A stretch of 64,000 bases of DNA. Source: Salinisphaera orenii subsp. orenii MK-B5 (GTDB taxonomy: Bacteria > Pseudomonadota > Gammaproteobacteria > Nevskiales > Salinisphaeraceae). This document shows positions 1 through 9,092 of this stretch, piece after piece. The stretch lies in contig NZ_AYKH01000001.1 in the NCBI RefSeq assembly GCF_003788635.1, positions 62,001 through 126,000 on the forward strand, given 5' to 3'. The position numbers and the translations under genes were made by a program. The notes below the pieces were generated by a model that was not told the origin of the DNA, searched no databases, and worked only from the letters and a program-made list of their open reading frames with translations. Numbering within the stretch: position 1 is the first letter of the stretch; each line of letters starts with the position of its first letter.

Positions 1-164
1 TGCTTGGCCATGCTGGTTCGCGCACGGCTGGCCTGCGGGGATTCGCTGACCAGCCGATCAACGTCGACGACGCCGATCCGCGGTGTCTGCGCGGGTGCAG
101 ACACTGCCACCGACGCCAGCAGCAGGCCGAACATCAGCACGAAGGCGTACCGCAGATGGGTCAT
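1..164 (-). CDS. skp: Skp/OmpH periplasmic chaperone, N-terminal part (cut by window edge)
   Basis: Only the first 54 codons are in the window. The start is an ATG preceded by AGGAG. The protein begins with a signal peptide (hydrophobic stretch AFVLMFGLLLASVAVSA, cleavage near APAQ) and continues into the IGVVDVDRLVSESP segment typical of the start of mature Skp/OmpH. Skp is a trimeric periplasmic holdase that carries unfolded outer membrane proteins to the Bam complex. It lies 34 bases downstream of bamA on the same strand, the usual gammaproteobacterial order. The coiled-coil tentacles would lie beyond the window and cannot be checked. Confidence 0.85.
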   Translation of the reverse strand, partial: MTHLRYAFVLMFGLLLASVAVSAPAQTPRIGVVDVDRLVSESPQASRARTSMAK

Positions 165-198
165 GGTCGCTCCTGGACAAGGCAGCGCAGGCGCGGCG

Positions 199-2541
199 CT
201 ACAGCCCCACACCGAAGGAGAACTGGAAGCGATCGGTATCGTCTCCCGGCTGACCGTCGACGTAGGCGGCGTAACTCACGCGCAGCAGACCGAAGAACGG
301 GGTGAACCAGTAGAAGGCAACACCCGCCGACTTGCGCAGCTCACTGGCGTCGAAATCGCTGGCTTCCTCGTACACGCTGCCGATGTCGTAGAACGCGGCC
401 AGACGCGTCGACTTGTTGTCCGACTCGAGGAAGGTCGGAATCACGAGCTCGTTCTGCAGAGTCGTGAGGAACTGGCCGCCGTAGGGATTATCGAAGGAGT
501 CCTGCGGGCCGATGCCGCCGTTCGAGAAGCCGCGCACCGAGCGCGCGCCGCCGCCGAAGAAGTTGTCGTAGGGTGGTACGTCTTCGCCCTGCCCCCAGAT
601 ATCGGTCTGGGCGATGCGGCCGTCGGTCTGCAGCACGACCTTGTCCGACAGCCCCGGAATCCAGGCGCCGATACGGAAATAGCGCTGGTGCTCGAAGCTG
701 ACGTCGTAGTACTCGAGATCCGAGCCCGGGCCCTTGATGTTGAACTCGACCTGGGAATTCGAGCCGCGGGTGGCGAAGAACGTGCGGTTGCGCGTGTCGC
801 GCTGCCAACCCGTCTGCAACTCGTAGGTCGTGGCCTCGCGGCCGTTCTCGTTAATGAACTCGGCAAGCTCGTCGGACAGACGCTGCTCGCCGTCACGATT
901 GACCGCGGAGTTGATTTCGTTGCGCTCGACGCCAAGCCCCGCACGGATCTGCGAATACTCGGTGATTGGCAGGCCGAACGTCATCGCGCCGCCGACCGAG
1001 TTCAGATCGAAGCCGGAACCGATGCGAATGAGCTGATCGGTGTCACGATAGAACGCGGAGATCGTGCGCGAAACGCCCTCGTCGGTGAAGTAGGGATCGG
1101 TCCAGCTCGCGCCCACGCTACGCGCGTAGTCGTTGGTCTCGGCCTGCAGGCTGACCTTGTTGCCGGTGCCGCGGAAATTGCTGTGCGACACGCTGCCATT
1201 GATCAGAAAGCCCTGGGCGTCGGAGAAGCCGACACCGAACTGCAGCGTGCCGGCCGCACGCTCGGACACGTCGTAATTGACGTCCACCAGATCCTCGGAG
1301 CCGGCGACCTTCTGCGTGTCCACCTGCACGTCCTGCATGAAGGGCAGACGCGCCAGCCGGGTGCGCGAGCGCTCGACGCCACTGCGCGAGAACGGCGCGC
1401 CCTCGAACTGGCGCATCTCGCGACGCAGCGTTTCGTCGTTGGTCTTTTCGTTGCCGGAGAACGTGATCTGACGTACGTAGGCCCGCTTGCCGGGATCGAT
1501 GAAGAACGTCAGATCGACCGTCTTGTCCTCCTCGTCGACCTGGGTCAGCGGATCGACTTCGGCGAAGGCATAGCCGAAGTCGGCCAGCCCGGAGCTGATG
1601 CGGCTGGCCGAACCGTCGACCTCGCTGCGACGGAAGATCTCGCCGGCCTCCACGTCGACCAGACGCTGCAGCGTCGTCTCGGGCACGATCATGTCGCCGG
1701 CGAATTCGTAGTCGCTGATCGTGTACTGCGCGCCCTCGTCGACGTTGATCGTCAGGAAAATGTCGCGCTTGTCCGGCGACAGCGACACCTGGATCGAGGA
1801 CACGTTGAAGCGGATGTAGCCGCGGTCCTGATAGAACGAGTTCAGCGATTCCAGGTCACCGAGCAGCCGCTCCCGCGAATAACGGTCGCGGTCGCGCCAG
1901 AAGGTCAGCGGATGCGTGTAGAACGGCGCGCTCGATTCAAGCTGGAACACGTCACGCAGCTGATCGTCGGAGAAGCGCTCGTTGCCGATGATGTTGATGT
2001 CCTTGATCGAGGCCACCGGCCCCTCCTGGACATCGATATCGATCGCGACGCGGTTGTTGTCGAGCTCGGTGACCTCGCTGTCGAGCTGGACGCTGTAGTA
2101 GCCGTTGGCATAGTACTGGCGCCGCAGTTCCTGATCGAGCTGATCCACGAGAGAGCGCTTGTAGAGCTCGCCCTGGGCCAGCCCCTGCTGTTCGAGGCTC
2201 TCCTTGAGCTGATCGCCACCGATCTGCTCGTTGCCCTCGATCGTGAAGCGCGCGATCTCCGGACGCTCGACGACGTCCACCACGAGGGTGTTGCCTTCGC
2301 GCTGCAGCGTGACGTTCTCGAACAGCCCGGTGTCGTAGAGGGCGCGGATCGCCTGTTGCGCACGCGCCTGGCTCAGCCGGTCGCCGGTCGAAAGGGGCAG
2401 ATAGGTCAGTACCGTGCCGGGTTCGAGCCGTTGGACGCCGGTCACCCGCACGTCCTGCACGCGAAAGTCATACTGAGCCCACGCGCCGGCGGCATAGAAA
2501 CACAACAGCACGACGAGCGCGCGCATCAGAATTCGAGGCAT
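199..2541 (-). CDS. bamA: Outer membrane protein assembly factor BamA
   Basis: 780 residues, close to the usual 790-810. A signal peptide (residues 1-22, ending AGAWA) precedes five POTRA domains (about 23-420) and a C-terminal 16-strand beta-barrel (about 430-780). The conserved VRGF motif of barrel loop L6 is present in GARSVRGFSNGG. BamA is the central insertase of the Bam complex, folding beta-barrel proteins into the outer membrane. The gene is 13 bases downstream of rseP and is followed by skp, so it probably belongs to the pyrH-to-skp operon. The C-terminus ends in FGVGL; most BamA barrels end in an aromatic residue, so the terminal Leu is slightly unusual. Confidence 0.97.
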   Translation of the reverse strand: MPRILMRALVVLLCFYAAGAWAQYDFRVQDVRVTGVQRLEPGTVLTYLPLSTGDRLSQARAQQAIRALYDTGLFENVTLQREGNTLVVDVVERPEIARFTIEGNEQIGGDQLKESLEQQGLAQGELYKRSLVDQLDQELRRQYYANGYYSVQLDSEVTELDNNRVAIDIDVQEGPVASIKDINIIGNERFSDDQLRDVFQLESSAPFYTHPLTFWRDRDRYSRERLLGDLESLNSFYQDRGYIRFNVSSIQVSLSPDKRDIFLTINVDEGAQYTISDYEFAGDMIVPETTLQRLVDVEAGEIFRRSEVDGSASRISSGLADFGYAFAEVDPLTQVDEEDKTVDLTFFIDPGKRAYVRQITFSGNEKTNDETLRREMRQFEGAPFSRSGVERSRTRLARLPFMQDVQVDTQKVAGSEDLVDVNYDVSERAAGTLQFGVGFSDAQGFLINGSVSHSNFRGTGNKVSLQAETNDYARSVGASWTDPYFTDEGVSRTISAFYRDTDQLIRIGSGFDLNSVGGAMTFGLPITEYSQIRAGLGVERNEINSAVNRDGEQRLSDELAEFINENGREATTYELQTGWQRDTRNRTFFATRGSNSQVEFNIKGPGSDLEYYDVSFEHQRYFRIGAWIPGLSDKVVLQTDGRIAQTDIWGQGEDVPPYDNFFGGGARSVRGFSNGGIGPQDSFDNPYGGQFLTTLQNELVIPTFLESDNKSTRLAAFYDIGSVYEEASDFDASELRKSAGVAFYWFTPFFGLLRVSYAAYVDGQPGDDTDRFQFSFGVGL

Positions 2542-2554
2542 ATAAACAGCTCCG

Positions 2555-3916
2555 CTACCCGAGCAAGCGCAGGATATCGTTGTAGAAAGCCAGAGTCATG
2601 AGCATGAGCAGGGCAACCATGCCCGCCTGCTGACCCGCCACCTGTACAGCCTCAGACAGAGGCCGCCCCCGTATCCATTCGATCGAATAATACAGAAGAT
2701 GCCCCCCATCCAACACCGGGACGGGCAACAGGTTGAGCACCGCCAGACTGACGCTGACGAGTGCGAGGAAGCCAACGAAGGCCTCCAGACCAACGCTCGC
2801 GGTCTGGCCGGCGATGTTGGCGATCTGGATCGGGCCGCTGACGTTGCGCCAGGAGACGTCGCCGGTGACCATGCGCGCCATCAGCCGCACCGTCAGCGCC
2901 GAGACCTCCCAGGTCTTGTCGACGGCGGCGGGAATCGCCGCCAGCGGGCCGAGCTGACGCGTGGTGCGCATGGCATCCCAGGCCGCGGCATCGACACCGA
3001 TGCGTGCCCCAAGCTGGCCGCGGGGCTCACCGTCGTCGCCGTCGACCCGTGCCAGCGTCACCGGCAGTGTGAGCCGTTCGCCGTCGCGGGTGACGTCCAG
3101 TTCGACGCGTTCACCCGGCCGCGCCTGGACATAGTCGACCAGAGCCTGCGGCGAATCCAGTGCCCGCCCGTCGATGGCCGTGACATCATCCCCGCTCTCG
3201 AGACCCGCCCGTGCCGCGGGGGAATCGTCGACCACGCCCGCGATCCGCGGCGTCGCCGGCGGCTGGTAGGGGGCGAGCCCCAGGCGTTCGAACAGCGCTT
3301 CCGGATCGGACGGCGCGCTGCTCAGATCGATGGTGATCGAGCGTCGACCCGCGTCCGGCCGCGCCACATCGAGGGTGATCGGATCGCCGTCGAGGCCACG
3401 GTCGAGCAGCGTCAGGCGCAGCTCCTGCCAGTCACCCACCGCACGGTCGTCGATCGCCACAATTTCGTCCCGGGCCTGCAGGCCGGAGGCCGCCGCCAGC
3501 GTGCCGTCGGCGACCGGACCGATCACCGGCTTGATGCCGGCGACGCCGATCATGAACACGAACCAATAGGCCAGAATGGCGAACAGGAAGTTGACGCCCG
3601 GGCCCGCGGCGACGATGGCGATCCGCTTGGCCGGATGCTGTCGGTTGAAGGCGTAGGGCTTTTCCGATTCGGCAACCGCCCCTTCCCGCTCGTCGAGCAT
3701 CTTGACGTAACCGCCCAGCGGAATCGCCGACAGCCAGTACTCGACTCCGGAACGGCGACCGGTGAAGCCCCAGATACGCGTGCCGAAGCCGATCGAATAC
3801 CGCAGCACCTTCACGCCCATCCGACGCGCGACCCAGAAATGGCCGTATTCGTGGACCGCGACGAGGATGCCGATCGCCACGATGAATGCCGGTACCGACA
3901 TCAGCCAGTCAGACAT
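2555..3916 (-). CDS. rseP: Site-2 metalloprotease RseP (regulator of sigma-E protease)
   Basis: 453-residue inner membrane zinc protease. The first transmembrane helix carries the HEYGH zinc motif (residues 22-26). Two PDZ domains follow (about 105-190 and 200-285), and the C-terminal membrane part contains the LDGG metal/active-site motif (PVPVLDGGHLL). RseP cleaves anti-sigma factor RseA and remnant signal peptides during envelope stress. It sits between cdsA and bamA. In most gammaproteobacteria dxr lies between cdsA and rseP; here the 105-base gap holds no gene. Length and motif order are normal. Confidence 0.96.
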   Translation of the reverse strand: MSDWLMSVPAFIVAIGILVAVHEYGHFWVARRMGVKVLRYSIGFGTRIWGFTGRRSGVEYWLSAIPLGGYVKMLDEREGAVAESEKPYAFNRQHPAKRIAIVAAGPGVNFLFAILAYWFVFMIGVAGIKPVIGPVADGTLAAASGLQARDEIVAIDDRAVGDWQELRLTLLDRGLDGDPITLDVARPDAGRRSITIDLSSAPSDPEALFERLGLAPYQPPATPRIAGVVDDSPAARAGLESGDDVTAIDGRALDSPQALVDYVQARPGERVELDVTRDGERLTLPVTLARVDGDDGEPRGQLGARIGVDAAAWDAMRTTRQLGPLAAIPAAVDKTWEVSALTVRLMARMVTGDVSWRNVSGPIQIANIAGQTASVGLEAFVGFLALVSVSLAVLNLLPVPVLDGGHLLYYSIEWIRGRPLSEAVQVAGQQAGMVALLMLMTLAFYNDILRLLG

Positions 3917-4021
3917 GCGTTTTGATGCTCCCTGTGAACGGCGATGCGCGGCACGGCGTCACGGCCTTCGACCGCGGCGCTGCCGACATGATCCCTCGAT
4001 GACGAAAATTCCCGATTGCAG

Positions 4022-4852
4022 CTAGACCTGCGCCGGCAGCCAGTGCAGCCCGGCAACAAACCACGGCGCGGCCGCGAGCACGCTGTCGAGACGGTCCAGC
4101 ACGCCGCCGTGGCCCGGAAACAGCGTACCGCTGTCCTTGCGCTGTGCGTGTCGCTTGAACATGCTGATCGTGAGATCGCCGACTATCGAAACGGCCGCGA
4201 CCCAGCCGGCCAGCACCATGAAGGCGATTGTACGCCCACCGCCGTAACCGAGCAGCCATGCGGCCGCAGCGCCCATGATCATGGCGGCGACCAGACCGCC
4301 CACAGCGCCCTCGATCGTCTTGCCCGGACTGACGCGCGGCGCCAGCTTGTGGCGGCCGAATCCCTTGCCGGCGAAATAGGCGCCGGTGTCCGCCGTCCAG
4401 ACGAGCACGAACAACGTCAGCAGCAACAGCACGCCGTCGTCGCTCTGATGCAGATAGGTCACCGCGGCGACCGGCGCAACCAGCGCGACGACGCCGACGG
4501 CCGCACCCGGGCCGAGGCGGCCAAGCACGCTGGACCAGCCCTGCGGGTAGCGCACGATCCAGGCGATCGCGGCCAGCCACCAAAGGCATGCCAGACCGAT
4601 CACGAACAGTTCCGCGCTCACCGGCAGCGGCGCGTTGCGCAGAAGCACGACCAGGCCCATCACCGCAGCAACGACCGCGACGAACACACCGCGACCGGTG
4701 GTCTCAAGGCGCACAAGGCCGCCCCATTCCCAGGCGCCGAGCAGCATCAGCGCCGAGAATACGAGCGCGATCGCGCCGGTCGGCAGAAACAGCATGCCCA
4801 GGACCGCGATGGGCACCACCACGGCCGCGGTCGCGATTCGCGTGGCCAGCAT
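4022..4852 (-). CDS. cdsA: Phosphatidate cytidylyltransferase (CDP-diglyceride synthase)
   Basis: 276-residue polytopic membrane enzyme that makes CDP-diacylglycerol from phosphatidic acid and CTP, the branch point of phospholipid synthesis. Several hydrophobic segments are seen from residue 1 onward. The CDP-alcohol synthase signature lies near residues 155-185 (DTGAYFAGKGFGRHKLAP followed by SPGKTIEG). The start is 2 bases past the uppS stop, consistent with translational coupling. The next gene downstream is rseP rather than the expected dxr. Confidence 0.95.
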   Translation of the reverse strand: MLATRIATAAVVVPIAVLGMLFLPTGAIALVFSALMLLGAWEWGGLVRLETTGRGVFVAVVAAVMGLVVLLRNAPLPVSAELFVIGLACLWWLAAIAWIVRYPQGWSSVLGRLGPGAAVGVVALVAPVAAVTYLHQSDDGVLLLLTLFVLVWTADTGAYFAGKGFGRHKLAPRVSPGKTIEGAVGGLVAAMIMGAAAAWLLGYGGGRTIAFMVLAGWVAAVSIVGDLTISMFKRHAQRKDSGTLFPGHGGVLDRLDSVLAAAPWFVAGLHWLPAQV

Positions 4853-4854
4853 GC

Positions 4855-5604
4855 TCAGCGGCCCGGTGCGGCCGCCTCCGGCAACCGACCGAAGCGCCGC
4901 TCGCGGCGGGCATACCAGTCGATCGCCTCCTCCAGCGCCTCGCGATCGAAGTCCGGCCAGAGACGATCAGTGAAGTAGAGCTCGCTGTAGGCGAGATCCC
5001 AGAGCAGGAAATTGCTGATCCGGCGCTCGCCGCCCGTGCGGATGAACAGATCGGGCTCGCGCACGTGCGCCAGGCTGCGATATCGGCCGAACACCGCTTC
5101 CGTGATGCCATCGGGATCCAGCCGTCCGGCCGCGCAGTCGCGCGCCATCTCGCGGGCGGCGCGCACCACGTCCCAGCGTCCGCCGAAGTCGACCGCAACG
5201 ACCAGATCGAGACCGTCGTTGTCGCGCGTGCGCGTCTCCGCGGTCTCCATGGCGCGCTGCAAGCCGGCGGAGAAATGGTCGCGCTCGCCGATGAAACTCA
5301 GGCGCACGTTGTTGTCGTGGAGCGAACCGAGCTCGCGCTGGATCGTCCGGCGAAACAGGTCCAGCAGCAGCCGGACTTCCGCACGCGGACGCTGCCAGTT
5401 CTCACTGGAGAAGGCGAAGACCGTCAGCACCCGGATACCGGTCTCGCGGGCGCTCTCGACGATCGCCCGGGCCGCGCGCGCGCCCGCCCGATGACCGGCG
5501 GCGCGCGGCAGACCACGCGCGTTCGCCCAGCGGCCGTTGCCGTCCATGATGACGGCCACATGTTCGGGAACAGTCATGGCAGCGGCGTCCGCGTGATGGC
5601 TCAA
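4855..5604 (-). CDS. uppS: Undecaprenyl diphosphate synthase (cis-prenyltransferase)
   Basis: 249 residues. It condenses eight isopentenyl diphosphates onto farnesyl diphosphate to give the C55 carrier lipid for peptidoglycan and LPS. The catalytic motif VAVIMDGNGRWA and the C-terminal RTGGERRISNFLLWD region are intact. Its ATG overlaps the frr stop by 4 bases (ATGA). A second in-frame Met lies at residue 10 just before VPEHVAVIMDG, so the true start could be 27 bases downstream. It needs an isopentenyl diphosphate supply, relevant to the missing dxr and ispH neighbours. Confidence 0.96.
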   Translation of the reverse strand: MSHHADAAAMTVPEHVAVIMDGNGRWANARGLPRAAGHRAGARAARAIVESARETGIRVLTVFAFSSENWQRPRAEVRLLLDLFRRTIQRELGSLHDNNVRLSFIGERDHFSAGLQRAMETAETRTRDNDGLDLVVAVDFGGRWDVVRAAREMARDCAAGRLDPDGITEAVFGRYRSLAHVREPDLFIRTGGERRISNFLLWDLAYSELYFTDRLWPDFDREALEEAIDWYARRERRFGRLPEAAAPGR

Positions 5605-6158
5605 ACCGTCATGATTTCCTGCTCCTTGTCCTGGAGCAGGCTATCGATGCGGGCGACGTGCTGATCGGTCAGCTTCTGGATATGCGCCTCAGCGGCATGC
5701 TGGTCGTCGGCGCTGATGTCCTTGTCGTTGAGCAGCTCCTTGACCGTGGCGTTGGCATCGCGACGCACGTTGCGGACCGCGACCCGCGCATCCTCGGCCT
5801 CGGCCCGGATCACCTTGACCAGGTCCTTGCGGCGCTCCTCGGTCAACGGCGGCAGCACGATGCGGATGACTTCGCCTGCCGTCGACGGATTGAGGCCGAG
5901 ATCCGCGCCCATGATCGCCTTCTCGATCTTGCTCACCATGGACTTCTCCCACGGCTGGATCGTGATCGTGCGCGCATCCTCGACGGACACGTTGGCGGCC
6001 TGATTGATCGGCACTTCGGTGCCGTAGTAGTCGACGGTCACGTGATCGAGCAGGCTCGTGCTCGCCCGACCGGTGCGGATCTTGCTGAAATTGTCGCGCA
6101 TGACGCTGATGGTCTTGTCCATGCGCTGCTGGGTATCCTTGTAGATGTCCTCGATCAT
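5601..6158 (-). CDS. frr: Ribosome recycling factor
   Basis: 185 residues, the canonical length. It starts [15 protein letters not shown] and contains the conserved KIRTGRAS segment; the two-domain RRF fold fits the whole sequence. With EF-G it splits post-termination ribosomes. The start is fixed by a 4-base ATGA overlap with the pyrH stop, and its own stop overlaps the uppS start by 4 bases, so pyrH, frr and uppS are translationally coupled. An open frame continues upstream of this ATG but that part is pyrH in another frame. Confidence 0.97.
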   Translation of the reverse strand: MIEDIYKDTQQRMDKTISVMRDNFSKIRTGRASTSLLDHVTVDYYGTEVPINQAANVSVEDARTITIQPWEKSMVSKIEKAIMGADLGLNPSTAGEVIRIVLPPLTEERRKDLVKVIRAEAEDARVAVRNVRRDANATVKELLNDKDISADDQHAAEAHIQKLTDQHVARIDSLLQDKEQEIMTV

Positions 6159-6907
6159 GCTGTGGCTCTCGTCGTATTGTTGTCGACCAGCGTGCCGACA
6201 TCGGTGGCGCCGTCGACGATCCGCAACAGATCCCCCGCGCGATTGATGTCGAACACCCGTAGCGGCATGCCGTTGTCGCGGCAGAGCACGATCGCCGTCG
6301 TGTCCATGACCGCCAGACGCTGGTCGATGACCTCGTCGTAGGTGAGATGCGTGTAGCGGCGGGCGCTGCTGTCGCTGACCGGATCGGCGCTGTAGATGCC
6401 GTCGACCTTGGTCGCCTTGAGCATGAGATCGGCGTTGATCTCGATCGCCCGCAGGCTCGCCGCCGAATCGGTCGTGAAGAACGGATTGCCCGTGCCCGCC
6501 GCGAAGATCGCCACCCGGCCCTTCTCGAGATGCCGGATCGCACGACGGCGGATGTAGTCCTCGCACACCTGATTGATCCGGATCGCCGACATCACCCGGG
6601 CGGTCATGCCCTGGTTCTCGATCGCATCCTGCAGGGCCAGCGCGTTGATCACGGTGGCGAGCATGCCCATCTGGTCGCCGGTCACCCGATCCATGCCGCG
6701 CCCGGCCAGACCCACGCCGCGGAAGATGTTGCCGCCGCCGACGACGAGCGCCACCTGCACGCCGGCCTCGATCAACTCACCCAGTTCGCGAGCGAGCCGC
6801 TCGGCCACATCGGCGGAAATACCGTAGTCCGACTGGCCCATCAGGGCCTCGCCACTGAGTTTCAGCAATATGCGTCGATAGGTCGGCTTCTTCTGGCTCA
6901 TCGACAA
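6155..6907 (-). CDS. pyrH: Uridylate kinase (UMP kinase)
   Basis: 250 residues of the amino acid kinase fold, phosphorylating UMP to UDP. The N-terminal KLSGEALMG and GGGNIFRG motifs, which bind phosphate, and the C-terminal DNNTT region are present. It is the first gene after the tsf terminator and so probably heads the pyrH-frr-uppS-cdsA-rseP-bamA-skp transcript. The start follows [19 protein letters not shown]; the second Met (residue 3) is an equally reasonable start. Confidence 0.96.
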   Translation of the reverse strand: MSMSQKKPTYRRILLKLSGEALMGQSDYGISADVAERLARELGELIEAGVQVALVVGGGNIFRGVGLAGRGMDRVTGDQMGMLATVINALALQDAIENQGMTARVMSAIRINQVCEDYIRRRAIRHLEKGRVAIFAAGTGNPFFTTDSAASLRAIEINADLMLKATKVDGIYSADPVSDSSARRYTHLTYDEVIDQRLAVMDTTAIVLCRDNGMPLRVFDINRAGDLLRIVDGATDVGTLVDNNTTRATA

Positions 6908-6948
6908 GCGTGCACGTGGGAGGACATGGGCAAAACTCCGGCCGGGTC

Positions 6949-6957
6949 AAGATAACA
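6949..6957 (-). promoter_or_regulatory. Possible extended -10 promoter for the pyrH operon
   Basis: Reading the minus strand, TGTTATCTT gives a TG-n extended -10 box (TATCTT) about 42 bases before the pyrH start and downstream of the tsf terminator. No good -35 is visible, so this is a tentative call based on position and one hexamer. Confidence 0.3.
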
Positions 6958-6986
6958 GTACGCACGGCCCGCCGACGGCGGCGGGC

Positions 6987-7016
6987 AAAAAAAACCGGCT
7001 GCCTCGGCAGCCGGCA
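6987..7016 (-). terminator. Rho-independent terminator after tsf
   Basis: On the minus strand a GC-rich hairpin (GCCGGCTGCC, loop GAG, GCAGCCGG) is followed by eight T residues, 8 bases past the tsf stop. It separates the rpsB-tsf transcript from pyrH. Confidence 0.93.
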
Positions 7017-7023
7017 TCTTTCT

Positions 7024-7905
7024 TCAGGCGGTCTTCTCGGCTTGCGCCTTGACTTCGGCCGCGAAGTCTTCCTGCTTCTTCTCGATCCCCTCGCCGACCT
7101 CGATCCGGGCGTAGTCGGTGATCGTCGCGCCCTGCTGCTTGCAGAGCTGCTCGACCGTGACGTCCGGATCCTTCACGAACGGCTGACCCATGAGCGTGAT
7201 CTCGGCCAGGAACTTGCGCAGACGACCGTCGACCATCTTCTCGATGATGTCGTCCGGCTTGCCGGAGTCCTGCGCCTGGGCGACGAGAATCTCGCGCTCC
7301 GCCTGGCGGCGCTCGGCGGGCACGTCGTCGGCCGACAGATGCGCCGGCGCGGTCGCCGCGACGTGCATCGCCAGATCCCGGGCCAGCTCCGGCTCGCCAC
7401 CTGACACCGCCACCGCACTGCCGATACGGGCACCGTGTTTGTAGACGTCGAGCCGGCCCTCGGCGGACTCGATGCGCCGGAAGCGACGCACCGTGATCTT
7501 CTCGCCGAGTTTGGCCACGAGGGCACGTCGGCGCGCCTCGATGTCCTCGCCGTCGATCGTCAGCGCGCCCAGCGCGTCGACGTCGGCCGGATTCTCGTCC
7601 AGCACCACGCGGGCCACCGCCTCGGCGAAGGCGATGAAGTCGTCGTTCTTGCCCACGAAGTCGGTCTCGCAGTTGACCTCGACGAGGACCGCCGACTTCG
7701 CGTCCTCGGACACGACGGCCGCCACGCGGCCCTCGGCCGCGATGCGGTCAGCCTTCTTGTCAGCCTTGGCAAGACCTTCGCGGCGCATGGCCTCCGCCGC
7801 GGCCTCGATATCACCGTCGGCGGCCTGGAGCGCCTTCTTGCACTCCATCATGCCGGCGCCGGTGCGCTCCCGGAGCTCTTTCACCAGAGCAGCGCTAATC
7901 GCCAT
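7024..7905 (-). CDS. tsf: Translation elongation factor Ts
   Basis: 293 residues. It is the nucleotide exchange factor for EF-Tu. The N-terminal UBA-like domain ([19 protein letters not shown]) and the TDFVGKN motif that contacts EF-Tu are intact, followed by the two-part core domain and C-terminal module. ATG at 7905 is chosen over the GTG immediately before it because GAGAGG sits at a suitable distance. It follows rpsB by 27 bases, and the pair is closed by a strong terminator. Confidence 0.97.
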   Translation of the reverse strand: MAISAALVKELRERTGAGMMECKKALQAADGDIEAAAEAMRREGLAKADKKADRIAAEGRVAAVVSEDAKSAVLVEVNCETDFVGKNDDFIAFAEAVARVVLDENPADVDALGALTIDGEDIEARRRALVAKLGEKITVRRFRRIESAEGRLDVYKHGARIGSAVAVSGGEPELARDLAMHVAATAPAHLSADDVPAERRQAEREILVAQAQDSGKPDDIIEKMVDGRLRKFLAEITLMGQPFVKDPDVTVEQLCKQQGATITDYARIEVGEGIEKKQEDFAAEVKAQAEKTA

Positions 7906-7932
7906 CACTAATACCTCTCGAAAACTGCAGTG

Positions 7933-8847
7933 TTACTTGTCGGCGTCGTGCGCGTCGGACTCGCGCGGCTCCTCGGCCGGAACCGAGGCGACGTCGCCGA
8001 GAGAGGCGGTAGCCCGCGGCTCGGACTCGCCCTGTGATTCCTGGATGACCGAATTCTGGGTCGCCTCGCTGGCGGCCTGCGCCTCGGCCGGCTTGCCGGG
8101 CTCGTGCGCCGCGCCCTCTTCCTGGACCTCGACGATGTCCTCGCTTGGACCGGTGAACTCGCCCTTGCTGCCGCGACCGGTCAGAACGGCATCGGCCACC
8201 ATCTCGGTGTAGATCCGAATGGCGCGAATGGCGTCGTCATTGCCGGGGATCACCACGTCGATGTTGTCCGGCGAGCAGTTGGTGTCGACCACGGCGATCA
8301 CCGGGATGCCGAGCTTGCGGGCCTCGTCGACGGCGATCTTCTCGAAGCCGACGTCGATGACGAACAGCGCATCCGGCAGGCTCGTCATCTCCTTGATGCC
8401 GCCGATCCCGCGCTCGAGCTTGTCGCGCTCGCGGTGCAGGTCGAGGCCCTCGCGCTTGGACAGCTTGCGGATCGAGCCGTCCTCGATCATCTGCTCGAGA
8501 TCGTGCAGGCGCTGGATCGAGTTCTTGACGGTCTTGAAGTTGGTGAGCATGCCGCCCAGCCAACGATGATTGACGAACGGCATGCCGCAGCGCTGGGCCT
8601 GCTTGCCGACGGCCTCGCGCGCGGCGCGCTTGGTGCCCACGAACATGACGTTGCCGCCGTTCGCAGACAGCCGGCTGATGTAGTTGTAGGCATCCTTGAT
8701 GAGCGGCAGCGTCTCTTCAAGGTTGATGATGTGGATCTTGTTGCGGTGGCCGAAGATGTAGGGGGCCATCTTCGGGTTCCAATAGCGCGTGCGGTGGCCG
8801 AAATGCACACCCGCCTCGAGCAACTGGCGCATGCTGACTTGACTCAT
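7933..8847 (-). CDS. rpsB: 30S ribosomal protein S2 with an unusual acidic C-terminal tail
   Basis: 304 residues. The first about 230 residues are an ordinary S2 (start [18 protein letters not shown]; conserved [19 protein letters not shown] and [14 protein letters not shown] segments). The remaining roughly 70 residues are low-complexity and rich in Glu, Ala, Ser and Asp, ending HDADK; most S2 proteins stop near 240-250. The first gene of the rpsB-tsf operon, it is preceded by a structured leader that may allow autoregulation as known for gammaproteobacterial rpsB. ATG at 8847 matches the family start; a longer open frame upstream lies in the leader. Confidence 0.96.
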   Translation of the reverse strand: MSQVSMRQLLEAGVHFGHRTRYWNPKMAPYIFGHRNKIHIINLEETLPLIKDAYNYISRLSANGGNVMFVGTKRAAREAVGKQAQRCGMPFVNHRWLGGMLTNFKTVKNSIQRLHDLEQMIEDGSIRKLSKREGLDLHRERDKLERGIGGIKEMTSLPDALFVIDVGFEKIAVDEARKLGIPVIAVVDTNCSPDNIDVVIPGNDDAIRAIRIYTEMVADAVLTGRGSKGEFTGPSEDIVEVQEEGAAHEPGKPAEAQAASEATQNSVIQESQGESEPRATASLGDVASVPAEEPRESDAHDADK

Positions 8848-8991
8848 ATCGTTTCTCCGGGTTGATCCTCCGCGCCTCCCATGAGACAACCCGTCGACGT
8901 CATGCCGACCGGCACCCCGTCTCATGTGCCGAAGCGCGTGTGTATTTTCGGCGGTCGAGCCGCCGGATTTCGCCTCGCATTGCCGCGAGCG
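8848..8991 (-). promoter_or_regulatory. Structured 5' leader of rpsB (candidate S2 autoregulatory element)
   Basis: About 145 bases separate the probable rpsB start site from its ATG. On the minus strand, ATGAGAC (8919-8925) pairs with GTCTCAT (8881-8887), enclosing a smaller stem (TGCCG/CGGCA, near 8901-8915). A long structured rpsB leader repressing its own translation is established in Escherichia coli; equivalence here is inferred from position and folding only. Confidence 0.5.
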
Positions 8992-9008
8992 CGAGCGGTT
9001 TATACCAT
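8980..9008 (+). promoter_or_regulatory. Candidate promoter for map
   Basis: TTGCCG at 8980-8985 and TACCAT at 9003-9008 are separated by 17 bases on the plus strand, about 80 bases before the map start. The -10 overlaps that of the opposing rpsB promoter. Confidence 0.4.
8999..9007 (-). promoter_or_regulatory. Extended -10 promoter for rpsB-tsf
   Basis: The minus strand reads TGGTATAAA, a TG-n extended -10 with TATAAA. The -35 region (TGGCCT, 17 bases upstream) is weak, as is common for extended -10 promoters. It lies about 150 bases before the rpsB ATG. Confidence 0.5.
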
Positions 9009-9092
9009 AGCCGCCCCATTCAGGCCACCGATGCGGCGCCTCGACACGGCCCCGCCACCCCGCAACGCCGCCCCAGAAGGACAGCCACACCC

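Noticed and set aside
4-2601. 865-codon open frame antisense to bamA
   Set aside because: BamA on the other strand has full domain structure; the mirror frame stays open because of high GC and codon bias and shows no family features.
3909-4589. 226-codon minus-strand frame between rseP and cdsA, considered as a dxr remnant
   Set aside because: The translation is Arg/Gly-rich and lacks any dxr motif; most of it overlaps cdsA out of frame.
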